Source of the DNA: Nocardioidaceae bacterium
GTDB taxonomy: Bacteria > Actinomycetota > Actinomycetes > Propionibacteriales > Nocardioidaceae
Direction: 5' to 3'
Assembly (NCBI GenBank): GCA_020636935.1
Contig: JACJWW010000009.1
Span: forward strand, 1-64,000
DNA: 64,000 bases
Shown here: positions 51,247 to 60,144 of the stretch, one piece after another
Layout of the letters: every line of letters begins with the position of its first letter
How positions within the stretch are numbered: position 1 is the stretch's first letter
Made by a program: the position numbers and the translations under genes
The notes under the pieces: model-generated
Told to the model about the DNA's origin: nothing
What the model saw: the letters and a program-made list of their open reading frames with translations, nothing else
Databases searched by the model: none

Positions 51247-52418
51247 CAGCGATTTGCCCCGTCCACTAGCCGAGGCAGGTCTTCAAGCTTGGCGATGTCG
51301 ATCTGGGTCACGCCGTAGTCCCTGCCCAGCAATGACATGTTGCGATGGTCGGCCTTCACCAAAAGTGCGTTCACCTCGATGGGCAGGCTGGATCGGAGCA
51401 TGCTCCCAGAGTCACGCCCTGCTTTACCGCCCGTGACCAGCACGAGTTGACTGGTCTCGGGGGCCAGTCGCATCCCTTGACGCACGCTGGCTCCGAGATC
51501 GGTTTCTTCCAACTCCGCGCGACAGGTCGCGTCGAGCACGGCCTCGGCCCCTCTGTTGGTGACAGCATGTGCGCCACAAAGGAAGGACAGGTCGAGTCCG
51601 TCGCTGGCGGCGCGGATGGCAAAGGATGCTGCGACTGACAGAGCCAACTCGAAGTCATCGTCATGGCGATATGACTCCGGTGAACTGTCGACGACAATCG
51701 TCTGGTGATTGCGGCGACTGTCGAGATATTGCCTGACCATAAGCGTGTCGGTCTTGGCTGAGGATCGCCAGTGGACATGCCGGAGATCATCGCCGGGCAC
51801 ATATTCACGCAAAGCGTGGAAGGCCAAGTCGCTCATTGACACCTCGTCGCTGGGTCGGCCCTCCTGATCGCGGATCGCACCGCCGGGCAACGTCGGCAGG
51901 TCGATGGTGCGAGGCATCACCAAGATCTCATTGGAGTGCGTGATCTGCTGAAACCAGCGGATCAGCCCGATCGGGTCACCCCGCTCCTGTCTGGCCGGGC
52001 TGACTGGGATGACTCCTCGTGGCAGGTCGGTGAAATACAACTCCTCAGTGACCTCATCGCCCCGGCGCACGGTCGGCAAGCGCACCGCATGACGCTCATT
52101 GCCAACATCGATGTTGACCACTGGGGAGAGCACCGGCACGGCCCCTTCCGTGGAGGCCGAGAGCGCCACGACCGCAGACTCCCCGGCAACGGTGCGAGCA
52201 GGTACGACGGTCGCGCGACCGGTGAGCGAGCCCGGGATCACCACAGTGACCAGCGCCACCAACCACAAGATCAGACAGGTGATTGCCGCGATCTGCATGA
52301 CCGGCCACTCACCAAAGACAGCCAAGAGCCAAGCAAGTAGCCCGATCAGCAGCAGCGAGCGACCAAGCGGAGTGACCAACCGCTTGAACGCATCGAAACT
52401 GAACTCGATGTCGCCCAT
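51246..52418 (-). CDS. DUF58 domain protein
   Basis: A 390-residue protein. Two N-terminal hydrophobic helices (SLLLIGLLAWLLAVFGEW, then ITCLILWLVALVTVVI) precede a beta-rich region and the DUF58 signature EYVPGDDLRHVHWRSSAKTD with TLMVRQY (about residues 207-230). DUF58 resembles a von Willebrand A fold and is nearly always encoded next to a MoxR ATPase, as here. The complex is thought to assemble or mature membrane or wall proteins. Confidence 0.93.
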   Translation of the reverse strand: MGDIEFSFDAFKRLVTPLGRSLLLIGLLAWLLAVFGEWPVMQIAAITCLILWLVALVTVVIPGSLTGRATVVPARTVAGESAVVALSASTEGAVPVLSPVVNIDVGNERHAVRLPTVRRGDEVTEELYFTDLPRGVIPVSPARQERGDPIGLIRWFQQITHSNEILVMPRTIDLPTLPGGAIRDQEGRPSDEVSMSDLAFHALREYVPGDDLRHVHWRSSAKTDTLMVRQYLDSRRNHQTIVVDSSPESYRHDDDFELALSVAASFAIRAASDGLDLSFLCGAHAVTNRGAEAVLDATCRAELEETDLGASVRQGMRLAPETSQLVLVTGGKAGRDSGSMLRSSLPIEVNALLVKADHRNMSLLGRDYGVTQIDIAKLEDLPRLVDGANR

Positions 52419-52422
52419 GCGG

Positions 52423-53433
52423 CTACTGCTTGCGTACGGCGGGTGCAGCGACCTGCTTCAGCAGGCCATCGATGACCTCATCGATGTCTACGCCACGGAA
52501 GACCGCCTCCCCGTCAAGGATCAGCCGGTGGCCCAGGACAGGGTGGGCGAGGTCGGCGACGTCTTGGGGTACGACGTAGCTGCGGCCATTGGCCACCGCC
52601 CAGGTCTTGCAAACCCGGATCAGAGCCAGGCAGCCGCGCACTGAAAGACCCAACTTCACGTGATCGGCGTCGCGAGAGGCCTCTGCGAGCTCGCGCACAT
52701 AGGTGATGATCGCTGGGTCGACGTACACCTCGTCGGCGATGGCGCTCATCGACTCGATCAGGTCGGTACTCATGATCGGTTTGATCAGGCCAGCACGATC
52801 GCGCGTCTTTGCGTCTTGAAGGAGGTCTTCGGTGGCCTGGGCGTCTGGATAGCCAACCGAGCTCTTCATCAAGAAGCGATCAAGTTGGGCCTCGGGCAGA
52901 CGATAGGTGCCTGCCTGCTCAATCGGATTCTGGGTGGCAATCACCATGAAGGGTTGCGGCACCTCATGAGTGACGCCATCGACCGTGACGTGTCCTTCTT
53001 CCATCACCTCGAGTAGAGCAGCCTGTGTCTTGGGGCTGGCCCGGTTGATCTCGTCGGCGAGCACGATGCCATGGAAGATCGGGCCGGGGTGAAATTGGAA
53101 GGCACCACGCTGTTGTTCGTAGACCGTGACTCCAGTGACATCGGAGGGCAACAGGTCCGGGGTGAACTGGATGCGCGCGTGTGAGCCGTCGATGGTGGCC
53201 GCAAGCGAGCGGGCCAGCATCGTCTTGCCGGTGCCGGGATAGTCCTCAAGCAGCAGGTGTCCCTCTGAGACCAGACAGGTCAACGCCAGATGGATCACGT
53301 TGCGCTTGCCGAGGATGGCGCGCTCCATGTTTTGGGTCATCGCCTCAAAGGTGTTGGTAAACCAAGTGACGCGATCTTCGCTCAGTGCCATGGCGGCAAT
53401 GGTAGACGTCAAGCTTGAGGTGGCGTTGCCCAT
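52423..53433 (-). CDS. MoxR family AAA+ ATPase
   Basis: A 336-residue ATPase read from the ATG at 53433; an ATG at 53391 is also possible. Walker A is EDYPGTGKTMLARSL, Walker B is GIVLADEINRASPKTQAALL, and the sensor 1 segment is VIATQNPIEQAGTYRLPEAQ. The lid ends with GLSVRGCLALIRV. It begins 28 bases after map on the same strand and leads the moxR-DUF58-tgpA set, so the set may be read from the spc operon transcript. Confidence 0.94.
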   Translation of the reverse strand: MGNATSSLTSTIAAMALSEDRVTWFTNTFEAMTQNMERAILGKRNVIHLALTCLVSEGHLLLEDYPGTGKTMLARSLAATIDGSHARIQFTPDLLPSDVTGVTVYEQQRGAFQFHPGPIFHGIVLADEINRASPKTQAALLEVMEEGHVTVDGVTHEVPQPFMVIATQNPIEQAGTYRLPEAQLDRFLMKSSVGYPDAQATEDLLQDAKTRDRAGLIKPIMSTDLIESMSAIADEVYVDPAIITYVRELAEASRDADHVKLGLSVRGCLALIRVCKTWAVANGRSYVVPQDVADLAHPVLGHRLILDGEAVFRGVDIDEVIDGLLKQVAAPAVRKQ

Positions 53434-53461
53434 ATCAACTATTCGTTTGGGCAGGCCAGGC

Positions 53462-54301
53462 TCAACGTCCTCCGAATGGCACTCCCATGGCGGCCAATCG
53501 CTCCTCACCGCCGTCAAGGGCAGTCAGGATCCATGGCCCTTGGGGGGTGAGGGTGAAGGTGTGCTCGAAATGCGCCGACATGGACCCATCGGCGGTGATC
53601 ACGGTCCATTCGTCCTCGGCGACAACGGTGTCACGGGAGCCGAGAGTGATCATTGGCTCCACAGCCAAGGCGAGTCCGCGCCGGAGTTTGGGACCCTTGC
53701 CGGGTTTGCCGAAGTTGGGCACATTTGGCGGCTGATGCATCTCGGTGCCGATGCCGTGACCGGTGTAGTCACGCAAGATGCCAAAACTGCCCCCGCTTGG
53801 ATGCGGCTGGCTGGTCACATAAGACTCGATCGCATGGGAGATGTCACCGACATTGCCGCCCAGTCGAGCCGCAGCAAATCCCTGCCACATCGACTCCTCG
53901 GTGATCCTCATGAGTTCGAGTACGGCGGGCTCAACCTCACCGACTGCGACCGTGATCGCCGCATCGCCATGCCAGCCGTCCACGATCGCGCCACAGTCGA
54001 CCGAGATCACATCGCCATCGTGCAAGACCCGATCTCCGGGGATGCCGTGCACCACTTCATCATTGACCGAGGCGCAGATGGTCGCGGGGAAGGGCGGATA
54101 GCCATATCCCAGAAACGAAGGGATGCCTCCACCAGAGCGAATGGTGTCTTCGGCAAGGGCGTCGAGACTGCCGGTCGTGACCCCGGGTCGCACGGCCTCG
54201 CGAATGAGCTCGAGAGTGCGTCCGACGAGCAGGCCCGCGACCCTCATCTTGGCGATCTGATCAGGGCTCTTGATCTCGATGCCGCGCTCACCAAACAACA
54301 T
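53462..54301 (-). CDS. map: Methionine aminopeptidase type I
   Basis: A 279-residue metallopeptidase that removes the initiator methionine. Metal ligands are Asp in SVDCGAIVDGWHGDAA (two Asp), His in DYTGHGIGTEMHQPP, and Glu in LAVEPMITLG and SMSAHFEHTF. GAGGAG lies a few bases before the ATG. It follows adk after 11 bases, the usual secY-adk-map order. Confidence 0.96.
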   Translation of the reverse strand: MLFGERGIEIKSPDQIAKMRVAGLLVGRTLELIREAVRPGVTTGSLDALAEDTIRSGGGIPSFLGYGYPPFPATICASVNDEVVHGIPGDRVLHDGDVISVDCGAIVDGWHGDAAITVAVGEVEPAVLELMRITEESMWQGFAAARLGGNVGDISHAIESYVTSQPHPSGGSFGILRDYTGHGIGTEMHQPPNVPNFGKPGKGPKLRRGLALAVEPMITLGSRDTVVAEDEWTVITADGSMSAHFEHTFTLTPQGPWILTALDGGEERLAAMGVPFGGR

Positions 54302-54312
54302 CCACGGACTCC

Positions 54313-54888
54313 TCAGGACTGGTTGACAGCCTCAAGTGCAGCCATGATGCGATCAGTGACCTCATCGATGTCACCCATGCCATCGACCTCAATCAGCAAA
54401 TCGCGCTCGCGGTAGAGGCTGATCAAAGGCTCGGTCTGCTCGGCGTAGACCTCTTGGCGGCGGCGGATGACCTCTTCGGTGTCATCGGCTCGCCCCTCGG
54501 TCTGGGCTCGCTGCAACAAGCGCGCGACGAGCTCATCGCGATCTGCGGTGATCACGAGAGCGACATCGAGCTGATGGCCGGTGGCTTTGATCATGTCGTC
54601 GAGCTCGTGCACCTGATCGAGCGTGCGCGGATAGCCGTCGAGCAGGAAGCCCTTCTCCGCATCGGGCTCGCCGATGCGATCGCGCACCATCTGATTGGTG
54701 ATCTCGCTGGGCACATAGTCGCCGCGGTCCATGTACTCCTTGGCCTTGAGGCCAAGCGGCGTCCCGGCCCCCACGTTGGCGCGGAAGATCTCGCCAGTGG
54801 AGATGGCTGGAATGTCATAACGGGTCGCAACCTGCTTGGCCTGCGTGCCCTTGCCTGCCCCTGGAGGGCCCATGAAAATGAGTCGCAT
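54313..54888 (-). CDS. adk: Adenylate kinase
   Basis: A 191-residue short-type adenylate kinase. The P-loop is MGPPGAGKGTQAKQVA, AISTGEIFRANV binds AMP, and GFLLDGYPRTLDQVHELD follows. The LID is the short form without the zinc-knuckle insertion, which is typical of actinobacteria. Its ATG shares one base with the secY stop (TAATG). Confidence 0.97.
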   Translation of the reverse strand: MRLIFMGPPGAGKGTQAKQVATRYDIPAISTGEIFRANVGAGTPLGLKAKEYMDRGDYVPSEITNQMVRDRIGEPDAEKGFLLDGYPRTLDQVHELDDMIKATGHQLDVALVITADRDELVARLLQRAQTEGRADDTEEVIRRRQEVYAEQTEPLISLYRERDLLIEVDGMGDIDEVTDRIMAALEAVNQS

Positions 54889-56180
54889 TAACGGAGGAAC
54901 CCTTCGTAGTTGCGTTGTTGTAGTTGGCTCTCGATCTGCTTGACCGTGTCGAGGGCGACGCCCACCATGATCAGAAGTGAGGTGCCGCCGAAGGGGAAGT
55001 CTTGGTTTGCGCCCACCATCACCAAGGCGATCAGGGGGATCAACGCCACGATGCCCAAATAAAGCGAGCCGGGGGCGGTGATCCGGGAGAGCACGTAGTT
55101 GAGATAGTCCTCAGTCGGCTTGCCGGCCCGAATGCCTGGGATGAACCCGCCGTACTGCTTCATGTTGTCGGCCACCTCTTTGGGTTCGAAGGTGATCGCG
55201 ACATAGAAGTAGGTGAAGAAGATGATCATGAGGAAGTATGTGGCCATGTAGAGCGGGTGGTCACCACGCACGAAGTACTCGCTGATCCAGCGTACCCAAG
55301 CCGCATCTGAGTTCTGGTTGAACTGCACCAGCATTGCGGGCAGATAGAGCAGGCTGGACGCGAAGATGACCGGGATGACGCCGGCTTGGTTCACCTTGAG
55401 CGGGATATAGGTGGAGGAGCCACCAAACATCTTGCGCCCTACCATCCGGCGGGCATATTGCACCGGGATGCGGCGCTGGGCCTGCTCGATGAAGACAACC
55501 GCACCCATGACCGCCACGCCAACGATAATCACGGCGGAGAAGATCCAAGGGCCCTTGGCCTTTTCAACCTGCCACAGGGCGATCGGGAAGGTCGCAATGA
55601 TCTGGGCGAAGATCAGCAAGGACATGCCATTGCCGATGCCGCGCTCAGTGATCAACTCACCGAGCCACATGATCACCACGGTGCCAGCGGTCATGGTGAT
55701 CACCAAGAGGACCGCGGTCAGCGTGTCGTTGTTGTAGAGCAGGTCCTTGTTGCAATCTTGGAGCAGGTTGCCGGTGCGGGCCAAGGCCACGATGCCCGTG
55801 GCCTGCAGGATCGCCAGACCCAAGGTGAGATAGCGGGTGTACTGCGTGATCTTCTGCTGGCCGGCCTGGCCTTCCTTCTTCAAGGCCTCCAGGCGGGGGA
55901 TCACCACAACCAGGAGCTGCAAGATGATGCTCGCGGTGATGTAGGGCATGATGCCCAAGGCGAAGACGGTGAGCTGCAACAGCGCACCGCCGGAGAACAT
56001 GTTGATCAGGCCGTAGATGCCATCTTTGCTGTTTTCGAAACAGGCTTGCACATTTGCGGTGTTGACACCTGGAGCAGGCACCTGTGATCCCAGCCGGAAG
56101 ACGGCAATGATGAACAGGACGAAGAGCAACTTCTTCCGCAAGTCCGGAGTCCGGAATGCACTAACGAATGCGCCGAGCAA
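54888..56180 (-). CDS. secY: Protein translocase subunit SecY
   Basis: A 430-residue, ten-helix channel protein. The start is a TTG at 56180 (MLGAFVSAFRTPDLRKKLLF) with AGGGG upstream. The plug and pore residues (IYGLINMFSGGALLQLTVFA), VIPRLEALKKEGQAGQQKIT and the IPGIRAGKPTEDYL loop are all there. It lies between rplO and adk. A hairpin is present in its 118-base leader. Confidence 0.96.
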   Translation of the reverse strand: MLGAFVSAFRTPDLRKKLLFVLFIIAVFRLGSQVPAPGVNTANVQACFENSKDGIYGLINMFSGGALLQLTVFALGIMPYITASIILQLLVVVIPRLEALKKEGQAGQQKITQYTRYLTLGLAILQATGIVALARTGNLLQDCNKDLLYNNDTLTAVLLVITMTAGTVVIMWLGELITERGIGNGMSLLIFAQIIATFPIALWQVEKAKGPWIFSAVIIVGVAVMGAVVFIEQAQRRIPVQYARRMVGRKMFGGSSTYIPLKVNQAGVIPVIFASSLLYLPAMLVQFNQNSDAAWVRWISEYFVRGDHPLYMATYFLMIIFFTYFYVAITFEPKEVADNMKQYGGFIPGIRAGKPTEDYLNYVLSRITAPGSLYLGIVALIPLIALVMVGANQDFPFGGTSLLIMVGVALDTVKQIESQLQQRNYEGFLR

Positions 56181-56215
56181 CGTGCCCCTACTTTCTGATC
56201 CTGATCAGTCACCAG

Positions 56216-56251
56216 CTGCCCTGTCGGGCCCGGTGAAGCCTAACAGGGCAG
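56216..56251 (-). promoter_or_regulatory. Hairpin in the secY leader
   Basis: CTGCCCTGT (56216-56224) and ACAGGGCAG (56243-56251) form a perfect 9-bp stem around an 18-base loop that itself contains CGGGCCCG. No T-run follows in the direction of transcription. It may separate ribosomal-protein mRNA from secY mRNA or affect secY translation. Confidence 0.45.
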
Positions 56252-56298
56252 ACCCGCTCCGCGACGATTAGTCGGGAGACAAGCCTGCCCTGCAAAAC

Positions 56299-56742
56299 TC
56301 ATTCGGCCTCGGTGGTGCTGCCGCCGGCGGCAGCGATCTTCTCCTTCGCCGCCGCGGAGAACTTCTCTGCAGTGATCTGGACAGCAACGGTGATGTCGCC
56401 TTGACCCAAGACCTTCACAGGATGCCCCTTGCGGACTGCGCCCTTGGCCACCAGGTCAGCGACGCTGATCTGGCCACCCTCAGGGAACAACGAGTTGATC
56501 CGGTCAAGGTTGACGACTTGATATTCGACCTTGAAGGGATTCTTGAAGCCACGCAGCTTCGGCAAGCGCATGTGGATGGGCATCTGCCCACCTTCGAATG
56601 CGGCCGGCACCTGGTAGCGAGCCTTGGTGCCTTTCGTACCGCGACCAGCGGTCTTGCCCTTGGAGCCCTCGCCGCGACCAACACGGGTCTTGGCGGTCTT
56701 GGCTCCGGGCGCTGGGCGCAGGTGATGCAACTTCAACGACAT
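56299..56742 (-). CDS. rplO: 50S ribosomal protein L15
   Basis: A 147-residue L15. LKLHHLRPAPGAKTAKTRVG and RGEGSKGKTAGRGTKGTKAR form the glycine- and basic-rich N-terminal extension that penetrates the 50S core. FEGGQMPIHMRLPKLRGFKN and the globular KGHPVKVLGQGDITVAVQIT part follow. It lies one base after rpmD. Confidence 0.97.
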   Translation of the reverse strand: MSLKLHHLRPAPGAKTAKTRVGRGEGSKGKTAGRGTKGTKARYQVPAAFEGGQMPIHMRLPKLRGFKNPFKVEYQVVNLDRINSLFPEGGQISVADLVAKGAVRKGHPVKVLGQGDITVAVQITAEKFSAAAKEKIAAAGGSTTEAE

Positions 56743-56743
56743 G

Positions 56744-56941
56744 TCAGTTTCCCTTTCCCTGGGTCACTTCCTCGACCGTCACCAAGTGACGGACGGTGTG
56801 GACCATACCCCGGATCTCAGGGCGGTCCTCCTTGACGACCTGGTCGCCGATGCGCTTGAGCCCCAGCGTGCGCAAGGTGTCGCGCTGGTTCTGCTTGCAG
56901 CCGATCGTCGACTTCTTCTGGGTGACCTTGAGTTGCGCCAT
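56744..56941 (-). CDS. rpmD: 50S ribosomal protein L30
   Basis: A 65-residue L30 (MAQLKVTQKKSTIGCKQNQR, LRTLGLKRIGDQVVKEDRPE). The ATG at 56941 overlaps the rpsE stop by one base (TGATG), which supports this start over a GTG one codon earlier. Confidence 0.96.
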   Translation of the reverse strand: MAQLKVTQKKSTIGCKQNQRDTLRTLGLKRIGDQVVKEDRPEIRGMVHTVRHLVTVEEVTQGKGN

Positions 56942-57597
56942 CACGCCTCACTCCCAACGGCCACTGGCGCCTGGTTGTCAGCATCAGCTTGAGCCTTCAA
57001 CAAGGCTGCCGGGGCCACTTCTTCAACAGGCAGACCACGACGTGCGGCCACTGCCTCAGGGGCTTCCAACATCCGCAATGCCTCAACAGTGGCGTGCACG
57101 ATATTGATCTGGTTGGACGAACCCAACGACTTGCTGAGCACGTCGTGAATGCCCGCGCACTCCAGGACTGCGCGAACAGGGCCACCTGCGATCACACCGG
57201 TACCGGGAGAGGCCGGACGCAGCAGGACCACGCCAGCAGCCTTCTCACCCTGTACGGGGTGCGGGATTGTGCCCTGGATCCGGGGTACGCGGAAGAAGTT
57301 CTTCTTCGCCTCCTCGACACCCTTGGCAATGGCGGCAGGCACTTCACGGGCCTTGCCATAGCCGACACCGACCATGCCGTCGCCGTCGCCGACGATCACC
57401 AAGGCGGTGAAGCTGAAGCGACGGCCGCCCTTGACGACCTTGGCCACACGATTGATGGCAACTACGCGCTCCAGGTAGTTGCTCTTCTCGCCGCTGTTGC
57501 GGCTGTCACGGCCACCACGACGGTCATTGCGACCACCGCGGTCATTGCCACGATCATTGCTCCGGTCACCACCGGCACGTTGCTGAGGTGCGCTCAT
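56941..57597 (-). CDS. rpsE: 30S ribosomal protein S5
   Basis: A 218-residue S5. The first ~38 residues are an Arg/Asn/Asp/Gly-rich extension with repeated N-D-R-G elements, coded by a low-complexity DNA stretch. The conserved domain starts at YLERVVAINRVAKVVKGGRR. GDGDGMVGVGYGKAREVPAA and VLLRPASPGTGVIAGGPVRA are intact. Extended S5 N-termini occur in actinobacteria, though this one is long. Confidence 0.97.
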   Translation of the reverse strand: MSAPQQRAGGDRSNDRGNDRGGRNDRRGGRDSRNSGEKSNYLERVVAINRVAKVVKGGRRFSFTALVIVGDGDGMVGVGYGKAREVPAAIAKGVEEAKKNFFRVPRIQGTIPHPVQGEKAAGVVLLRPASPGTGVIAGGPVRAVLECAGIHDVLSKSLGSSNQINIVHATVEALRMLEAPEAVAARRGLPVEEVAPAALLKAQADADNQAPVAVGSEA

Positions 57598-57628
57598 GAG
57601 AGTTCCCTTCTTCGAAGAATAGTCGCGA

Positions 57629-58012
57629 TCAGAACGTCAGGCCGCCCTCGCGGGCGCCATCAGCTAGGGCCGCGACACGGCCGTGGTACTTGTTGCCGGC
57701 ACGGTCAAAGACCACGCCCTCGATGCCCTCGGCCTTGGCGCGCTCTGCAACGAGCTCACCAACCTTCTTGGCCTTGGCAGTCTTGTCTCCGGCGAAACCG
57801 CGCAGATCTGCTTCCATGGTGGAGGCAGAAGCCAGCGTCTTGCCTTCCAGGTCGTTGACTACCTGGACAGTGATGTGCTTTGAGGAGCGGGTCACGACCA
57901 GGCGAGGACGCTCGGCAGACCCTTGGATCTTCTTGCGGCCACGGATCTGGCGACGCAGGCGCGAAGCCTGACGACCAGCCATGTGCTTGTGTTGCTTCAA
58001 AGAGACGGCCAT
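57629..58012 (-). CDS. rplR: 50S ribosomal protein L18
   Basis: A 127-residue L18 that binds 5S rRNA. RQASRLRRQIRGRKKIQGSA and ERPRLVVTRSSKHITVQVVN are the N-terminal part, and VGELVAERAKAEGIEGVVFD with RAGNKYHGRVAALADGARE the C-terminal part. It lies between rplF (2-base gap) and rpsE. Confidence 0.97.
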   Translation of the reverse strand: MAVSLKQHKHMAGRQASRLRRQIRGRKKIQGSAERPRLVVTRSSKHITVQVVNDLEGKTLASASTMEADLRGFAGDKTAKAKKVGELVAERAKAEGIEGVVFDRAGNKYHGRVAALADGAREGGLTF

Positions 58013-58014
58013 GA

Positions 58015-58554
58015 TTACTTGCCAGCCTTTCCAGCCTTGCGGCGGACGTGTTCGCCTGCATAACGCACACCCTTGCCCTTGTAAGGCTCAGGCTTGCGCA
58101 GCTTGCGGATATTTGCGGCCACCTCACCGACGAGTTGCTTGTCGATGCCAGCGACGCCGAGGCGAGTTGGGTTTTCGACGTTGAAGGTGATGCCTTCAGG
58201 AGCATCGAAGATGATCGGGTGGCTGTAGCCCAACTGGAACTCCAGCTTGGTCGGGCCCTTGGACAGGACGCGATAGCCGACGCCCACGATCTCAAGGCGC
58301 TTCTCATAACCCTCGGTCACACCCACAACCATGTTGTTGATCAGGGTGCGGGTCAAGCCGTGCAGCGCCTTGTTGTTGCGGTGGTCATCGGGGCGCTTGA
58401 CCTCTACTGAGGCGTCACCCTTCTCGACCGTGATCGGAGCGGCAACAGTGTGAGACAAGGTGCCCTTGGGGCCCTTCACCGTCACCACTTGGTCATCGAC
58501 CTGCACGTCAACGCCGGAGGGGATGGTCACCGGGAGCTTGCCAATGCGAGACAT
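58015..58554 (-). CDS. rplF: 50S ribosomal protein L6
   Basis: A 179-residue L6 with two similar domains (SRIGKLPVTIPSGVDVQVDD to GYEKRLEIVGVGYRVLSKGP, then the second half). It ends with the conserved IRKLRKPEPYKGKGVRYAGE and a basic tail. Order and spacing within the spc operon are normal. Confidence 0.97.
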   Translation of the reverse strand: MSRIGKLPVTIPSGVDVQVDDQVVTVKGPKGTLSHTVAAPITVEKGDASVEVKRPDDHRNNKALHGLTRTLINNMVVGVTEGYEKRLEIVGVGYRVLSKGPTKLEFQLGYSHPIIFDAPEGITFNVENPTRLGVAGIDKQLVGEVAANIRKLRKPEPYKGKGVRYAGEHVRRKAGKAGK

Positions 58555-58572
58555 TGCGTCATACCTCCCTTG

Positions 58573-58977
58573 TCACCAGACGTAGGCGAGGACTTCCCCA
58601 CCTACACCCTTGCTATTGGCCTGACGGTCTGTGAGCAGACCCTGGCTGGTTGAAATGATGGCCACACCCAGACCGCCCAAGACCTTGGGCAGCGCAGTGT
58701 GCTTTGCGTAGACCCGCAGACCGGGCTTGCTGATCCGGCGTAGGCCAGCGATCGAACGCTCGCGGTTGCGGCCGTACTTCAGCTCGATGTCGAGGGTCTT
58801 GCCGACGCCACTGTCTGCATCGCGGACCGCATAGGAGGTGATGAACCCCTCCTGCTTGAGGATCTCTGCCAGACCAGTCTTGATCTTGCTATAGGGCATC
58901 GACACTGAGTCGTGGTACGCCTGATTGGCGTTGCGCAGACGCGTGAGCATGTCTGCGATTGGATCAGTCATCGTCAT
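58573..58977 (-). CDS. rpsH: 30S ribosomal protein S8
   Basis: A 134-residue S8 (MTMTDPIADMLTRLRNANQA). ISKPGLRVYAKHTALPKVLG and GVAIISTSQGLLTDRQANSK are the signature of the rRNA-binding C-terminal half. S8 is the classic translational repressor of the spc operon in E. coli; no leader structure was examined here. Confidence 0.97.
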   Translation of the reverse strand: MTMTDPIADMLTRLRNANQAYHDSVSMPYSKIKTGLAEILKQEGFITSYAVRDADSGVGKTLDIELKYGRNRERSIAGLRRISKPGLRVYAKHTALPKVLGGLGVAIISTSQGLLTDRQANSKGVGGEVLAYVW

Positions 58978-59033
58978 GATGTGGATTTCTTTCTACTCTG
59001 TGGTTTCCGCACGAAGCGGACCTTCAGCTTCGG

Positions 59034-59219
59034 TCACCAAGAGCTCTTGGTGACCCCGGGCAGCTCACCGCGGTGAGCCATTTCGCGCAGGCAGATCCGG
59101 CACAGGCCGAACTTGCGGTAAACCGACTTGGGTCGGCCACAACGCTGGCAGCGGGTGTAGGCGCGCACCGCAAACTTGGGCTTGCGAGCTGCCTTGACCT
59201 TGAGTCCAGTCTTCGCCAT
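59034..59219 (-). CDS. rpsZ: 30S ribosomal protein S14 type Z (zinc form)
   Basis: A 61-residue S14 of the short zinc-binding class, MAKTGLKVKAARKPKFAVRA and so on. Cys24, Cys27, Cys40 and Cys43 form the zinc ribbon (RCQRCG and LCRICL). Actinobacteria often also carry a zinc-free S14 elsewhere for zinc starvation. None is present in this window. Confidence 0.97.
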   Translation of the reverse strand: MAKTGLKVKAARKPKFAVRAYTRCQRCGRPKSVYRKFGLCRICLREMAHRGELPGVTKSSW

Positions 59220-59220
59220 T

Positions 59221-59787
59221 TCAGTTGCCTTCCTTGAACGGGAAACCGAGATTCTTCAACAGGGCCCGGCCTTCGTCATCGTTGGTGGCGGTCGTGACGA
59301 TGGTGATGTCCATGCCACGCGAACGGTCGATCTTGTCCTGGTCGATCTCGTGGAACATCACCTGCTCGGTCAGACCGAAGGTGTAGTTGCCACGACCGTC
59401 GAACTGCTTGCCCGACAGACCACGGAAGTCTCTGATCCGGGGAAGAGCCAGCGACAGGAGTCGGTCGAGGAACTCCCACATGTGATCACCACGGAGCGTG
59501 ACGTGGGCACCGATCGGCATGCCTTCACGCAGCTTGAACTGCGCGATCGACTTGCGGGCCTTGGTCACCTGGGGCTTCTGGCCAGTGATCGCGGTGAGGT
59601 CCTTGACCGCACCCTCGATCAACTTGGAATCACGAGCCGCCTCGCCGACACCCATGTTGACCACGATCTTGGTCAGGCCGGGCACCTGCATGACGTTGGG
59701 ATAGTTGAACTCGCTCTGCATGGCCGAGATGATCTCCTCGCGATAGCGAGTCTTCATGCGCGGCGGCTGCTTGGTGGTTTCACTCAT
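59221..59787 (-). CDS. rplE: 50S ribosomal protein L5
   Basis: A 188-residue L5, which binds 5S rRNA and contacts the P-site tRNA. KIVVNMGVGEAARDSKLIEG, TGQKPQVTKARKSIAQFKLR and LPRIRDFRGLSGKQFDGRGN are all present. It shares one base with the rplX stop (TGATG). Confidence 0.97.
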   Translation of the reverse strand: MSETTKQPPRMKTRYREEIISAMQSEFNYPNVMQVPGLTKIVVNMGVGEAARDSKLIEGAVKDLTAITGQKPQVTKARKSIAQFKLREGMPIGAHVTLRGDHMWEFLDRLLSLALPRIRDFRGLSGKQFDGRGNYTFGLTEQVMFHEIDQDKIDRSRGMDITIVTTATNDDEGRALLKNLGFPFKEGN

Positions 59788-60143
59788 CAGATCTCATCTC
59801 CGGATTTGCGCGAGATGCGGACACTGCGCTGCACCTTGTAGGTCGAACCATCAGAGCGACGCTTGGAGGCCTCGGTCTTCTTGAAACCGATCCGGGTGGT
59901 GCCCTTGCCTTCGACCAACATCACATTGGAGATGTGGATCGGAGCCTCGGTGTTGACAATGCCACCGGTGCCACCAGCGGGTCCGCCCTGCTGGGGAGTC
60001 TTGGTGTGCTTCTTGACCTGATTGACACCCTCGACGATCAACCGCTGTTGTTCGCGGTAGACCCGGATGACCTTGCCTTCCACACCCTTGTCTTTGCCGG
60101 CGATCACCTTGACGGTGTCGCCCTTCTTGATATTGACACTCAT
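59787..60143 (-). CDS. rplX: 50S ribosomal protein L24
   Basis: A 118-residue L24. The KOW motif is IKKGDTVKVIAGKDKGVEGK, followed by GVNQVKKHTKTPQQGGPAGG and IHISNVMLV. It is an assembly-initiating protein of the 50S subunit. It lies between rplN and rplE. Confidence 0.97.
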   Translation of the reverse strand: MSVNIKKGDTVKVIAGKDKGVEGKVIRVYREQQRLIVEGVNQVKKHTKTPQQGGPAGGTGGIVNTEAPIHISNVMLVEGKGTTRIGFKKTEASKRRSDGSTYKVQRSVRISRKSGDEI

Positions 60144-60144
60144 C

